Assembly (NCBI GenBank): GCA_016618085.1 | Contig: JABLTG010000049.1 | Span: 45,193-109,192, forward strand | DNA: 64,000 nucleotides | Reading direction: 5' to 3' | Origin: Neovahlkampfia damariscottae | Lineage: Eukaryota; Heterolobosea; Selenaionea; Neovahlkampfiida; Neovahlkampfiidae | Shown: piece after piece, positions 23,427 to 33,505 of the stretch | Position numbering within the stretch: the first letter of the stretch is position 1 | Layout: every line of letters starts with the position of its first letter | Notes under the pieces: model-generated | Database searches by the model: none | What the model was told of the DNA's origin: nothing | What the model saw: only the letters and a program-made list of their open reading frames with translations | Translations under genes and position numbers: made by a program

Positions 23427-24457
23427 ATGAACAGGAAGTTTGGTATTTTACTTTTCTTCATTATTGAAAACGCATTGCTGCTAGGATTATGTTATTATTT
23501 TATGGTGGCAAAAGAAGAACGTTGTGAACCTTGTCCTGTTTGTCCTGTGATTAACAAACCGGAAATCAAAACTCCACCAGTTGTAAAAACACCAGGGCAA
23601 CCAAAATTAACAAAAAAACCTGTTCAGAAAAAACCATGGAAAAAAGTAATTTCATTTGGTTTATATGGAGCTGATCCAAAATACACAGTGGGTACAATTC
23701 AAAATTGCAATTTAGCAAAAACAATATATCCAGGATGGATTTGTAAAATTTACTATGACAAAACTGTTCCTACTGACATTATAAAACAATTAAACGCGAT
23801 GAATAATACTGAAACAATGGAAATTACTAATCCAAAATTACTCAAAGGTGGTATTAGAGGAATGTTTTGGAGATTTCTAACGTGAGAAAATTTGAAAAAA
23901 AAAATTAATTTTTTTGATGTTAGATTTGAGTGAGTTTTTAATAATTTTTTAAAAAATTAGATTTGATCCTGAAGTTGAAATTATGATTGTTAGAGATAGT
24001 GATTCACGTCTTTCAATTCGTGAAAAAGAAGCTGTTGATGCATGGCTTCAAAGTGGTAAAGGATTTCACATCATGAGAGACAATCCATATCATGGAATTC
24101 CAATATTAGGAGGTACGTGGGGTGCAAAAAGAGGTGCTATTCCTGTTATGTTGCCTGAAATTGAGAAATATCCAAAAGATACCTGGCAACAAGATCAGTA
24201 AGATTTATTTGAAGTTTATTTTTAGAAATTTTCTTCAAGGTGTTATTTGGCCGAAAGTGAAAGATAATCAAGTGTCTCATGATGCCTACACATGCATGAG
24301 TTTTCCAAATTCAAGACCGTTTCCAAGTCCAAGGGTAGGAAAGGTTCACGTTGGCAGTGTTTGTGATATTAGTGGACACTGTGGAATGGTTGGTGATAAA
24401 GGTGCGTATATTTCTCCACCTCCTTGTCGACCAATTCCTGAAGCCAAATTCGGATAA
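23427..24457 (+). CDS. Type II membrane glycosyltransferase-like protein
   Basis: Three exons (23427-23881, 23961-24197, 24226-24457), introns 79 and 28 nt, give 307 aa in exact phase. An N-terminal signal anchor (FGILLFFIIENALLLGLCYY) is followed by a Cys/Pro-rich stem (CEPCPVCPV) and a catalytic-like domain. The domain contains GMFWRFLTFDP and the DxD-type motif VRDSDSRLSIREK, then FHIMRDNPYHG and LGGTWGAKRG. RDxDSRLSxREK is typical of a nucleotide-sugar transferase family found in many protists and bacteria. Golgi or ER lumenal location is inferred. The substrate is unknown. The 79-nt intron carries a duplicated exon border (TTAGATTTGA twice); only the second acceptor keeps the frame. Confidence 0.8.
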
Positions 24458-24611
24458 ATTTTTTGCAAATAAAATACTAATTATTTTTCAAAATTTGATG
24501 ACCAGATGTAAGAAAATTAATAAAAAAAATCAACCAATAAACTTCTCACCGAACTTAAAAACTCCTAACCAATAATCTCCATTTCAATCAAAAACTAAAA
24601 ACACAACATCC

Positions 24612-25439
24612 ATGGGCAATAAACAAACTAACAATCATAAAAGTACAAAAAATATAAAACCACATCAATCTAACACATCTTTACACTCTTCTACAAAAGA
24701 AATCAAACAAAAGTACAAAACAAAAAAAAATTAAAAAAAAATCAAGGAAACCTTCAGACGAATTAGAAAAGATTTTTAATGGTTATTTAAATGGTGAAGA
24801 TCAGGAAGACCAAATTATGAATGTAAAAAAAAAAAAAAAAATTTTAAAATCTTGTAGGGCGAAGGAATAATGAAATTTGCAGAAGATATCAATTTAGACC
24901 CAATGGATGTTTTAGTGCTATATATTATGTACAAACTATCAGCTAAATTACAATATAAAATCCAAAAAGATGAATTTGTTGAAGGATTTCGTCAATATGA
25001 GTAAAATAAAAAAAAAATAAATTAAAAACATGTAGTGCTCGTAATATGGATCAAATTAAAACACTTTTACCTGTTTGGAGGGATGAAATGAAGATGAATC
25101 AAAAAGAATTCAGACAATTTTATTCTTACGCTTTTCAGTACTCAAGAACTGATGGTCAAAAATCAGTGAGTAAGTTTTTTGATTGATATTCACTTTATAA
25201 AAGTGTCAGAGATTGCAATTCCGACTTGGAAGTTAATTTTAAGTCATAAATGTGACTTTATTGATGAATGGTGCAGTTTTTTGGAAGAAAAAAATCTAAA
25301 AGCCATTTCAAAGGATACTTGGGAACAATTTCATGAATTTTGTTCAACTATCAATGCTGATTTTTCAAATCATGATTCAGATTCTGCTTGGCCAGTTATT
25401 ATTGATGATTTTGTTGATTATATGAAAAATAAAAATTAA
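24612..25439 (+). CDS. DCUN1D: DCN1-like cullin neddylation protein
   Basis: Five exons (24612-24712, 24747-24822, 24858-25000, 25036-25169, 25204-25439), introns 34, 35, 35 and 34 nt, give 229 aa in exact phase. No exon exceeds 240 bases, so an ORF scan shows only the last. The potentiating-neddylation domain is clear: FVEGFRQYDARNMDQ, KEFRQFYSYAFQYSR, WPVIIDDFVDYMK. DCN1 proteins act as scaffold E3s that transfer NEDD8 to cullins. The N-terminus MGNKQTNNHKS carries Gly at position 2, a possible N-myristoylation site as in membrane-bound DCN1 paralogues (inference). Two CCAAT boxes lie upstream (CAACCAATAA near 24531, TAACCAATAA near 24567). Confidence 0.9.
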
Positions 25440-25536
25440 ATTGTATTAAAATTTATGTCTTTTTTAAACATTATATGATCCAACCATGAAATTCTTCAAA
25501 GGTTTCTTCCAAATAAATTTCTCCATTTTTTCGGAA

Positions 25537-25832
25537 TTTGATAAACCAATCAACAATTTGGCGAAAACAAAAAATCTGTTTTCCAAATGAACAAGTCCAT
25601 CGACGAAAATGAAAATAATACAATAATTCTCAAATCAGTTGAAGAATTCTTGGATTTCAATTTTGATATGCGCAGAATTAAAAAGAGCTCTTCATCCAAA
25701 CCTTCAGAAAAAGAGCTTCAAAAAAATTCGTAATTTCAAAAATCGATTTTAACGCATAAAAGTTCACATAAGATCCATGGGAATTCAAAAAAGGATGTTC
25801 TTTTAAAGTTCCATCAAATCAATACCACTTTT
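25537..25832 (+). repeat. Inverted-repeat arm A (partner at 17823-18124)
   Basis: The segment from GAATTTGATAAACCAATC to about 25832 is the near-exact reverse complement of 18124-17823. It holds the CCAAT promoter and the first ~80 codons of the tail-anchored-protein gene. The arms are separated by about 7.4 kb containing the Gly-rich, CHMP7, glycosyltransferase and DCN1 genes. Confidence 0.85.
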
Positions 25833-26302
25833 GAAGCAACAGTCAAAAATGGAGAAATTTACGACTTTAAAAAGATTGATCTTCTCAATGCTTATAGATC
25901 TATGTTCAGTAATAATTCAATTATTAACATTTTCAAAAAGGAGAAAATTTTCATATTGTAGTACCAGAATTCTCAAAATTCTTAGTCCAAAATTTTCAAA
26001 ATGAATTTGATGAAATTAAAAAGCAATTTCAAAATTATTCAATTGAACAATTAAGAAACTTTTCCATCGAAAAATATTTTTATCTTGGTGGTGCATGTGA
26101 ATTTGAACAATTTGAAAAAATCATTGAAGAATTCAAAACCAAAACAAAAGCTGTTGCAAAAGAGATTATGCACAAAAAAACAGAAGAAAAAATGATCCAA
26201 AATCAAAAAAAATTTTGGAGAATTCAACAATTTTATCATATTGCTATCGCGATTCTTGTGATTCTTGTATCATCAATTGTGTTTTGGTCAAATAAAAAAT
26301 AG
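25587..26302 (+). pseudogene. Tail-anchored protein gene with one frameshift
   Basis: ATG at 25587, intron 25730-25762 (33 nt). The frame then runs to a stop near 25960, but the downstream frame continues without further stops to 26302. A single-base loss in an A run near 25938-25942 explains this. The encoded product would be about 225 aa: a Lys/Ser-rich N-terminal part, a helical middle (NEFDEIKKQFQNYSIEQLR) and a C-terminal hydrophobic anchor (FYHIAIAILVILVSSIVFW) ending WSNKK. Tail-anchored ER or mitochondrial location is inferred. It is either a recent pseudogene or an assembly error in the homopolymer. I recognise no family. Confidence 0.6.
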
Positions 26303-26484
26303 ACTTTGTTTTTTCAACTGTTATTGATCTTGAAATCTAAGAATCCCTTTCCATTATTTTTTTGAAAATACATGAGCATATCTTTGTGTTCTTGACAACA
26401 AGAAGAAAATCATTGGAGGAAAAAAAAATTATTTAACCTTTGATTTATTTCAACAAAAAAATTCACTTCTTTCAGTAAATTTTT

Positions 26485-28179
26485 TCAATAAAATTTTAGT
26501 TCAATTATCGAATCCATTTTCGATGAGCAATATGGACACACATCCCCAACAGTAGATTCTACACACTTCATACAATATCCAACATGCCCACAAGGAATCA
26601 TACAAGCATTTGGACGATTAACTTTACATTTTTTACACGTTGACATTCCTTGTGATCTTGTTAACAACGGCACATTGTAAACATATGTTGATTCATTTCT
26701 TTCACTGATTCTTTCATAAGCTTCTTTGCTCATTTTATGAATGAAATCAATAGTTCTGAGAACTGTCAGCGGATCTGTATGTGAAGTCTTATTATATTCT
26801 ACCATTGATAAAAAATATACAGGAAGAAGTAATCTCATACCTAAAGAACGTGATTTCACTTTAAGAGTTGAAAAAACTTCTTCAAGGTCTAATGACAATG
26901 TGCATGATGCAAGAATAACATCTTCATCTATGATATCTTCCACCATTGAAAAATATTGTTGTTTCAATTCCAAGTTTTCAGGAAGAGCTTCAATGATTAG
27001 CTCACTTGATTTTACTGATTGGCTAAGGTCAGTGTGGAGATGAATTCGATTCAAACAAGCATCCATTTGGGAATATTTCATCATTCCATCTTGACAAAAG
27101 TCGCTATATGAAGTTATAATTGATTCTTTTACTCGTTTTAGTTGCTCTTCGGTTTGATCAACAACATGAATAGTAAATCCACAACGAGCAAGTTCGCCAG
27201 CAACTTTCGAACCTAATGAACCTCCTCCAAGAACAGAAACTGTTCTAATATCAGTTTTTTGTTTGAAAAGTTGTCCTTTTTTGATACTCTTATGTTGTTT
27301 CATCAACTTCAACATTCTCAAACAATCTTCACTCGTTGGTCGACTATCTGGATTTTTAGATAATAATTTAACCACTAATTCAGCAACATTATCACCATAT
27401 TTATCCCTTATTGTCTCATATATTTCCAAATGAGCTTTTTCGTTTGACATAACCTCCAAATAAAAACATTTCTCTTTTCCTGTAGCCATTTTGAACAATA
27501 TAGCTCCGAATGAAAATAAATCGACTTTATCTGATTGTGGTTTCTTTTGAATAACTTCAGGAGCTACATATGATTCTGTTCCAACCATAGTATTGTTTTT
27601 TGATTCTCCATCTTTTACTGACAATCCAAAATCACAAACCACCAAAAAAACTTGACTTTTATCTGTTTTAACAAGTATATTTCTAGGTTTTAAATCTCTT
27701 TAAAAATAATTTTTAAAAATGAGATAGTTAACCTGTGAATAATTTTTTTTTCGTGTAAATAGCTCATTGCTGAACTTATTTGAATAGCATAGTCAATAAA
27801 ATCATCATAATTAATATCTTTGTTTTTTAATAAATACCTTTCAAAATCTCCTTCTTCATATAAATCCATCACCTAACGCAAAATTAAACAACCAAAAAAT
27901 TACAATGTTCAACATTGGAATTTCATCTTCTGGAGTTTGTGATACATAAAAATCAATATACCTTATAATGTTTGGATGCTCTAAATTCGTAACACAACTC
28001 ATTTCTCTGATGACTATGATTTTAAATGGAACTAGAGTTTTACCAAGTTTTGTTGTATGAATATCATCAAATAGGACAGTCTTTAAAGCATATTTTTTAC
28101 CTTCTGATGTAGCTATGTAAACACAACCTTGTCCTCCAGAAGAAAGTTTTTTAACAAGTTTATAATTTAGTTTTGACAT
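26485..28179 (-). CDS. Protein kinase / hydroxyacyl-CoA dehydrogenase-like / RING fusion
   Basis: Three exons (28179-27904, 27872-27733, 27697-26485), introns 31 and 35 nt, give 542 aa in exact phase. Residues ~5-265 are a complete-looking protein kinase: Gly loop KLSSGGQGCVYIA, Lys in YALKTV, HRDLKPRN split by intron 2, DFGLS, and APE in SYVAPEVI. Residues ~290-450 are an NAD-binding Rossmann unit of the 3-hydroxyacyl-CoA dehydrogenase/lambda-crystallin type (VSVLGGGSLGSKVAGELA, EALPENLELKQQYF). Residues ~490-535 are a C-terminal C3HC4-like RING (CKKCK, CGHVGYCMKC, CPYC). It could join phosphorylation, metabolite sensing and ubiquitin ligation (inference). The exons are in one frame, so the fusion is real. 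The CCAAT box is about 15 nt upstream. Confidence 0.88.
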
Positions 28180-28236
28180 ATGTCTTGAGCCAACCAATAA
28201 AAACTTTGAAAACACAAAAACCGGTTAAAACAAATT

Positions 28237-29981
28237 TTATTGTTTATTTTGACGTTTTTGTAATGCAATTTGTTTACAATGTTCAAATCTTGCTTGACAA
28301 TCTTCTGCTGATTTATCTCCAAATTTTTTACTAATTTTTTCCCATTTATCAGAATCTCCTTTAAATTCACGTAATCCAGCTTCCAAAACTTTTTGTTCTT
28401 CTGGAGTCCATTGAGCAGGTTGATCATAATTAATATCAAGTTCTTCAGCTTTTTTCAGTAAATCATCTGAAATTTTTCCTTTTTCACTTTTGTTTGTTTT
28501 TGAACCTTGGAATTTTTGAAAATGATGTGATTGATCTAATTTTGGTGTGAATGGATTTCCACCTCTTTTCATTTCATTAGTTTTTTTTTGAACTTCTTCA
28601 ACTGTTCTTCCTGTTAATTTTGCAATATTCTCCCATCTACCAGGTGAATTATTTGGATATTGTTTAATTCCTTTTGATAAGTTTGCTAATTCTTCAATAG
28701 TCCATTCTTTGTTTTCTTCTTTTTCAATAACAACTACTTCAGGTTCTGGAAAGTCCATATTTTCTTCTTTGTTTTTAATTTTAGTCACAAATTTTGTGAA
28801 TAATTCAATAAATTTTGTTTTGTCTTTTGAATGAGGTTCTAAGACTTTTGTGAATTGAGCTACCTCTTTAATTGAAAGAGATGAAAGAACTAATTCAACA
28901 TCAGTTCCACTAATACCATCTTGAACACCTTTTAAAGCAACATGAGGTCTACAAACATTTTTATAAGTTGATTTTGTTGTTGCAATCATTGCTTTTTCTT
29001 CTTTTTTTCTTTTAACTTCAGCTTTTCTTTGTTCTTCTCTTTTTCTTTCTTCTTCAATTTTTTTTTTTCTTGCTTCTTCTAAAAGTCTTTTATTTTCTGC
29101 TTTTCTTTTTTCTTGTTCTTTTTTTTGTTGTTCTTCTCTTCTTTTTTTTTCTGCAGCAACTTTTTCATTTCTTTCTTTAATTCTTGGATCAAATCTTTTT
29201 GTCATATCAATTAAATAAGTAATTTGTTTCTTTTCTTTTTTTTTTTCGTCTTTTGTGATTTTATCATTTTGACGTTCCATCCATCTTCTTTCATCTCTTG
29301 ATTCTGCTTTAGATGGATCATATTCAGAGTCATATGAAAAATCTCTCCAACTATTAAAACGAGACCATAATTTATAAAAGTTTTCAATGTCTTCCCATTT
29401 AGTATTTTCATTACCTAAAGAAGGTAATTCTTTAGTTGACCATCTTTGAAGAAAATTTGATTAGAATTTTTTTTTTTTTACTTTTTCCAAGCTTCAAAAC
29501 GAGGTCCAAATGTTCCATAAAAGTCCATACCATTTTTAAAGTATGGAGTATTTGGATCAAAAGATGGATCTTTGGAATCATGAAGTTTTTTTTTTCTTTC
29601 ATTTGTGAGTGTATCATGAGCTGTTTGGACAATTTTAAATAAAGTATCATCTGATTTTCCATCTTTACCCATTTTGTCTGGATGGTATTTGATGCATGCT
29701 AATTTGTATGCTTTTTTAATTTCCGCTTGAGTTGATTTCATTCCATTTTCTAATTCTAAAATGCCATAAAAATCATCTTCATCAAAATATTCTTTCTTTT
29801 TTTGTTGTTGTTTTGGAGCTTCTTCTTTTATTTCTTCAACAACTTCTTCTTTGAAAAGTGAATGGAAAGCTCTTCCTGCTGTTTCACATGCTAAAAGACG
29901 TGGAAATCCTTGTAATCTTTTGTGAATTTTTGTTTCTTTGTTTTCAAAGCTTGGTAATTGTATTGTTTCGATTTCAGACAT
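28237..29981 (-). CDS. DNAJC2: Zuotin / DNAJC2 (MPP11) ribosome-associated co-chaperone
   Basis: Two exons (29981-29482 and 29443-28237), one 38-nt intron, give 568 aa in exact phase. A J domain with HPD at residues ~100-102 (IKYHPDKMGKDGKSD) is followed by the zuotin homology region (PYFKNGMDFYGTFGPRF). A highly charged helix (AEKKRREEQQKKEQEKR) comes next, then two C-terminal SANT/Myb-like domains (EWTIEELANLSKGIKQYP and QWTPEEQKVLEAGLREF). The order matches metazoan and plant ZRF1. It recruits Hsp70 to nascent chains, and the SANT pair can also serve a chromatin role. The CCAAT box lies about 8 nt upstream. The stop is 57 bp before the kinase-fusion gene on the same strand. Confidence 0.95.
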
Positions 29982-30141
29982 AATTCTCCAATCAGAATTG
30001 AGCAAGGGTCCATTTGAATTAATAACCAAAAAAAAAATTGTACAACTCTTTTTTTTCGATATTGTTTTAAAAGAAAAAGAAAATCAAATTTAAAAATGAG
30101 GAGATCATTTGATTGGTTCATTACTTTTTCCGTCACAAACA

Positions 30142-33100
30142 ATGAGTAATTTTGTTCGTTGGGTTATCGGAGGAGATGACAAAAAAGATGAAGAAAAAAA
30201 ACCAGATGAAAAAAAAGAAGAAAAACCACAAGAACAACCAAAAGTTGAAGAAAAAAAAGAAGAAGTCTCTTTAACTCCTGAACAATTAAGACTTCAAAGA
30301 TTACAAAGATTACAAGCACAAAGAGAAAATATTTCAAATGTTGATACAACAAAACCAATAATTCAAGAACCAAAAGAAGAAACTACACCAAAAAAATCAG
30401 AATCAAAAAAAATTCCAAAAAAGAAAACACCAACTTCAACTGATTCAAGTCCAGGAAAAAAAAATTTCAACTCTTCACCATACTCAAGATCACCTGGAAA
30501 TACAGGTAGTTTTAAACCAGATGTCATGGAAGTTGAAGAATTCTCACCAAAAACACCTCAACATTTAGATGGATCATTTTTAAAAGCTGATGAAAAAGCT
30601 ATTCATAATATAATTTCAACAACTTTATTAGTAACTTTACAAAAAAAAAAAACTGGTGATCAATTTTATTTGGAAAGTTTATCCGAAACTGTTGAAGAAA
30701 AATTTTTCACAGAAGATACAATGGAAATTGCTCTTGTTGAAAGATTGTCAGCCGGTTTTTTTAATGATGAACCATTATATTATCTTGTTCAATGTTACAA
30801 AAGATTAGAAGAACAATATTCCAATGAAAAAATTAGAAAAGATTCTTCTTTTATTAGAATTAGTTTAATGGATGAATTAAGAAATATCCTTCTATCATAC
30901 TTTGGAATTATCCTTTTAAATGATCATGTTTTTCCAGAAAAAGTTGTTAGAGGTAAAGAAGGACCTTTGAAATTACTCAATTATCTCTTGGCAAAAATTG
31001 AAAGTAATTATGAACTTCCAAATGGATTTTTTGATAATTTAATGAAGAGATTATCAAAATATGAAATTGAAAATATTTTTACACCTATTTTAATTGAACT
31101 TCGTATGAAGAAAAAAAAAATGAATATGTTGAATGATTACCTTCCAATTTTGCACACTTTGATCAAACTTACAACTTACCCAGAAATTTGCCAAATTATT
31201 GTCAACTTTCCAAACTTTTGTAATACTTTAGAACATACAAATGGAAATCTTATGGAAAATGAATCATTTTTAGGTCCATTTTTCCAAATTTCAACTTATC
31301 CATTTGAATCTGAACCAGTTGGACAACATCATTTCAGAGATGTCAAGACTTTAAGTGTCAAACAATTACAAGATATTAAAGCAATTTTACGTAGTGAAAT
31401 CAAGAGTTTTCAAGCATGTCTTCATAAAATCGTTTACAACTTTTTGTCCAAAAAAGATGTTGGAAAAACACCAATTATAAAATGGATGGCTCATGTTCTT
31501 GATGGAAATAAAGGGAGAGCAATGATGAATATCAATCCAAATACCTCAGCATCAGAAGGTTTCATGACCAACTTTTGTTATGTTATGTTAAAATTAAGTG
31601 CTCCAATTATTTCAAATGCAAAGAGTTTAAAAACCATTGACGCTTCTTATTCTTTAACAAATAATATTGTTGATTTTAAAGATGAAACTAAAATGTCAGC
31701 AAATGGTGAAACTGTTGAAAAATTATCAAAAGAAATGGACAAATCAAAAGTTTACAGTTTTGCAACTGAATGTTTCTTTTTCACTTATAGAGCTATTCAA
31801 CTTGGTCCATTAAAGACATTTGGAAACTATAGAAACGTTCTAGCAAACTGTAAAGAAACTTTGGCAATTTATGAAAATGAAAAAAAAATTGATCCATTTT
31901 CACCACAATTTAAAAAGGCTGAAGATGAATATATGTCTTGGGTTGTCAGACGTTGGTCATGTGAAACACAATTACTTGAAGGTGATTTTCTTGGTGATAT
32001 TATCAAATTCTATCAATTTGCTTCTCAATGGTTGATGAAGGTTGCTGATCCTGAAGATAAAGGTTTACCACTTTCAAAAACAGTTCCAGTTGCATTTACA
32101 ACTTTAAATGAATCATTTGTTGAAAATATCATTGACTTTTTCAGTTTAGTTTCAAAATTTGTTGCAAAAGTGTTGGATGGAGTTAACTTCACACTTCCTT
32201 TCAACATGATGATTTATTTCATGGACACAAGACATTATGTGTTAAATCCATATGTTCGTGGTAAAATTCCAGATTTATTTGCCACTTTAACACCTTTTGA
32301 TGATGGAAATAACTTTATTCGTGCAGAATTTCTTGAAACTTGTTTATTGAATAATCCAACTTCACAACAACATTTAATTCCTGCTATTATGAAATTATAC
32401 GTTGATATTGAAAAAACAGGTTCTTCATCACAATTTTATGATAAATTCACACCTCGTTTTTATATTGCTTTGTTTTTAAAATATATTTGGACGTATCAAA
32501 TTTATAGAGAATCATTTGTTAAAGCTGCACAAAGTGAAAGAACATTAAAATTCTTCAATTTAATGTTAAATGATGCAATATTTCTTTTAGATGAAAGTAT
32601 TGAAAAATTACATTTTATGAATCAATTTGAATCTGATATTTCAAATCCAATTGTTTGGAATTCTTATGGACCACAAGTTCAACAAGACAAACAACAAGAA
32701 TACCGTGGTGCTGGAAGAACAACAACAACTTATATGCAATTGGCAAATGAAACTGTTTACATGATGAAATATTTAAGTAAAGATGCACCACAACCGTTTC
32801 TCAGAAAAGAAATGGTTGAAAGAGTTGCTTATATGTTGAATTATTTCTTAACTGAATTAGCAGGAGATAAATGTCAAAATTTGAAAGTTGCTAATCCAGA
32901 AAAATACAACTTTAGTCCAAAAAATTTGATCACTGAAATTACTGACACTTACATTAACTTTGATAAATTTGATAATTTCATTGAAGCAATTGCTATTGAT
33001 GAAAGATCTTATTCTAATAAAATCTTTCAAAGAGCAATTGATATTTTAAAGAAAATCAAAAAAAGGGATGAAATTCATATTGGAAGATTTGTTGTTTTAG

Positions 33101-33393
33101 CAACAAAAGCTAAAGAAGCCAAAGAAAGATTAGAAGCAATGGAAGTTGATTTAGGTGAAATTCCTGATGAATACCTTGATCCAATTACATATGTTTTAAT
33201 GGAAGATCCAGTTATTTTACCATCAAAAGTTGTGATGGATCGTTCTTCGATTGAAAAACATTTATTGAATGATGCAACAGATCCATTCAACAGACAACCT
33301 TTGAAATCAGATCAATTGATTCCTGATGACAAATTAAGAGAAGAAATTCAAGCATGGAAGAAAAAAACTTTAGAAGAAGCAAGAAAAAAATAA
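30142..33393 (+). CDS. UBE4: Ubiquitin conjugation factor E4 (UFD2/UBE4)
   Basis: Single exon, 1,083 aa from the ATG at 30142; the frame stays open further upstream only through non-ATG codons. The Lys/Glu-rich N-terminus is followed by the long helical UFD2 core (GPFFQISTYPFESEPVGQ, YFMDTRHYVLNPYVRGK, FLETCLLNNPTSQQHLIPAI). The C-terminal U-box at ~1005-1075 (IPDEYLDPITYVLMEDPVIL and DPFNRQPL) is complete. E4 enzymes extend ubiquitin chains on substrates handed over by Cdc48/p97. It is divergent from the zuotin gene, with 160 bp between starts and CCAAT boxes in both orientations (CTCCAATCAG near 29987, TGATTGGTTC near 30110). Confidence 0.96.
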   Translation: MSNFVRWVIGGDDKKDEEKKPDEKKEEKPQEQPKVEEKKEEVSLTPEQLRLQRLQRLQAQRENISNVDTTKPIIQEPKEETTPKKSESKKIPKKKTPTSTDSSPGKKNFNSSPYSRSPGNTGSFKPDVMEVEEFSPKTPQHLDGSFLKADEKAIHNIISTTLLVTLQKKKTGDQFYLESLSETVEEKFFTEDTMEIALVERLSAGFFNDEPLYYLVQCYKRLEEQYSNEKIRKDSSFIRISLMDELRNILLSYFGIILLNDHVFPEKVVRGKEGPLKLLNYLLAKIESNYELPNGFFDNLMKRLSKYEIENIFTPILIELRMKKKKMNMLNDYLPILHTLIKLTTYPEICQIIVNFPNFCNTLEHTNGNLMENESFLGPFFQISTYPFESEPVGQHHFRDVKTLSVKQLQDIKAILRSEIKSFQACLHKIVYNFLSKKDVGKTPIIKWMAHVLDGNKGRAMMNINPNTSASEGFMTNFCYVMLKLSAPIISNAKSLKTIDASYSLTNNIVDFKDETKMSANGETVEKLSKEMDKSKVYSFATECFFFTYRAIQLGPLKTFGNYRNVLANCKETLAIYENEKKIDPFSPQFKKAEDEYMSWVVRRWSCETQLLEGDFLGDIIKFYQFASQWLMKVADPEDKGLPLSKTVPVAFTTLNESFVENIIDFFSLVSKFVAKVLDGVNFTLPFNMMIYFMDTRHYVLNPYVRGKIPDLFATLTPFDDGNNFIRAEFLETCLLNNPTSQQHLIPAIMKLYVDIEKTGSSSQFYDKFTPRFYIALFLKYIWTYQIYRESFVKAAQSERTLKFFNLMLNDAIFLLDESIEKLHFMNQFESDISNPIVWNSYGPQVQQDKQQEYRGAGRTTTTYMQLANETVYMMKYLSKDAPQPFLRKEMVERVAYMLNYFLTELAGDKCQNLKVANPEKYNFSPKNLITEITDTYINFDKFDNFIEAIAIDERSYSNKIFQRAIDILKKIKKRDEIHIGRFVVLATKAKEAKERLEAMEVDLGEIPDEYLDPITYVLMEDPVILPSKVVMDRSSIEKHLLNDATDPFNRQPLKSDQLIPDDKLREEIQAWKKKTLEEARKK

Positions 33394-33505
33394 AATCAAG
33401 TTTCTAATCACATATTTTTTTATTGGTTCCAATGGTTTTGACCTATCAAATCACTTTGTCAATCTTTTTCAGCTTCTAAAAGAAAACGGAAAAATAGAAA
33501 ACGAA

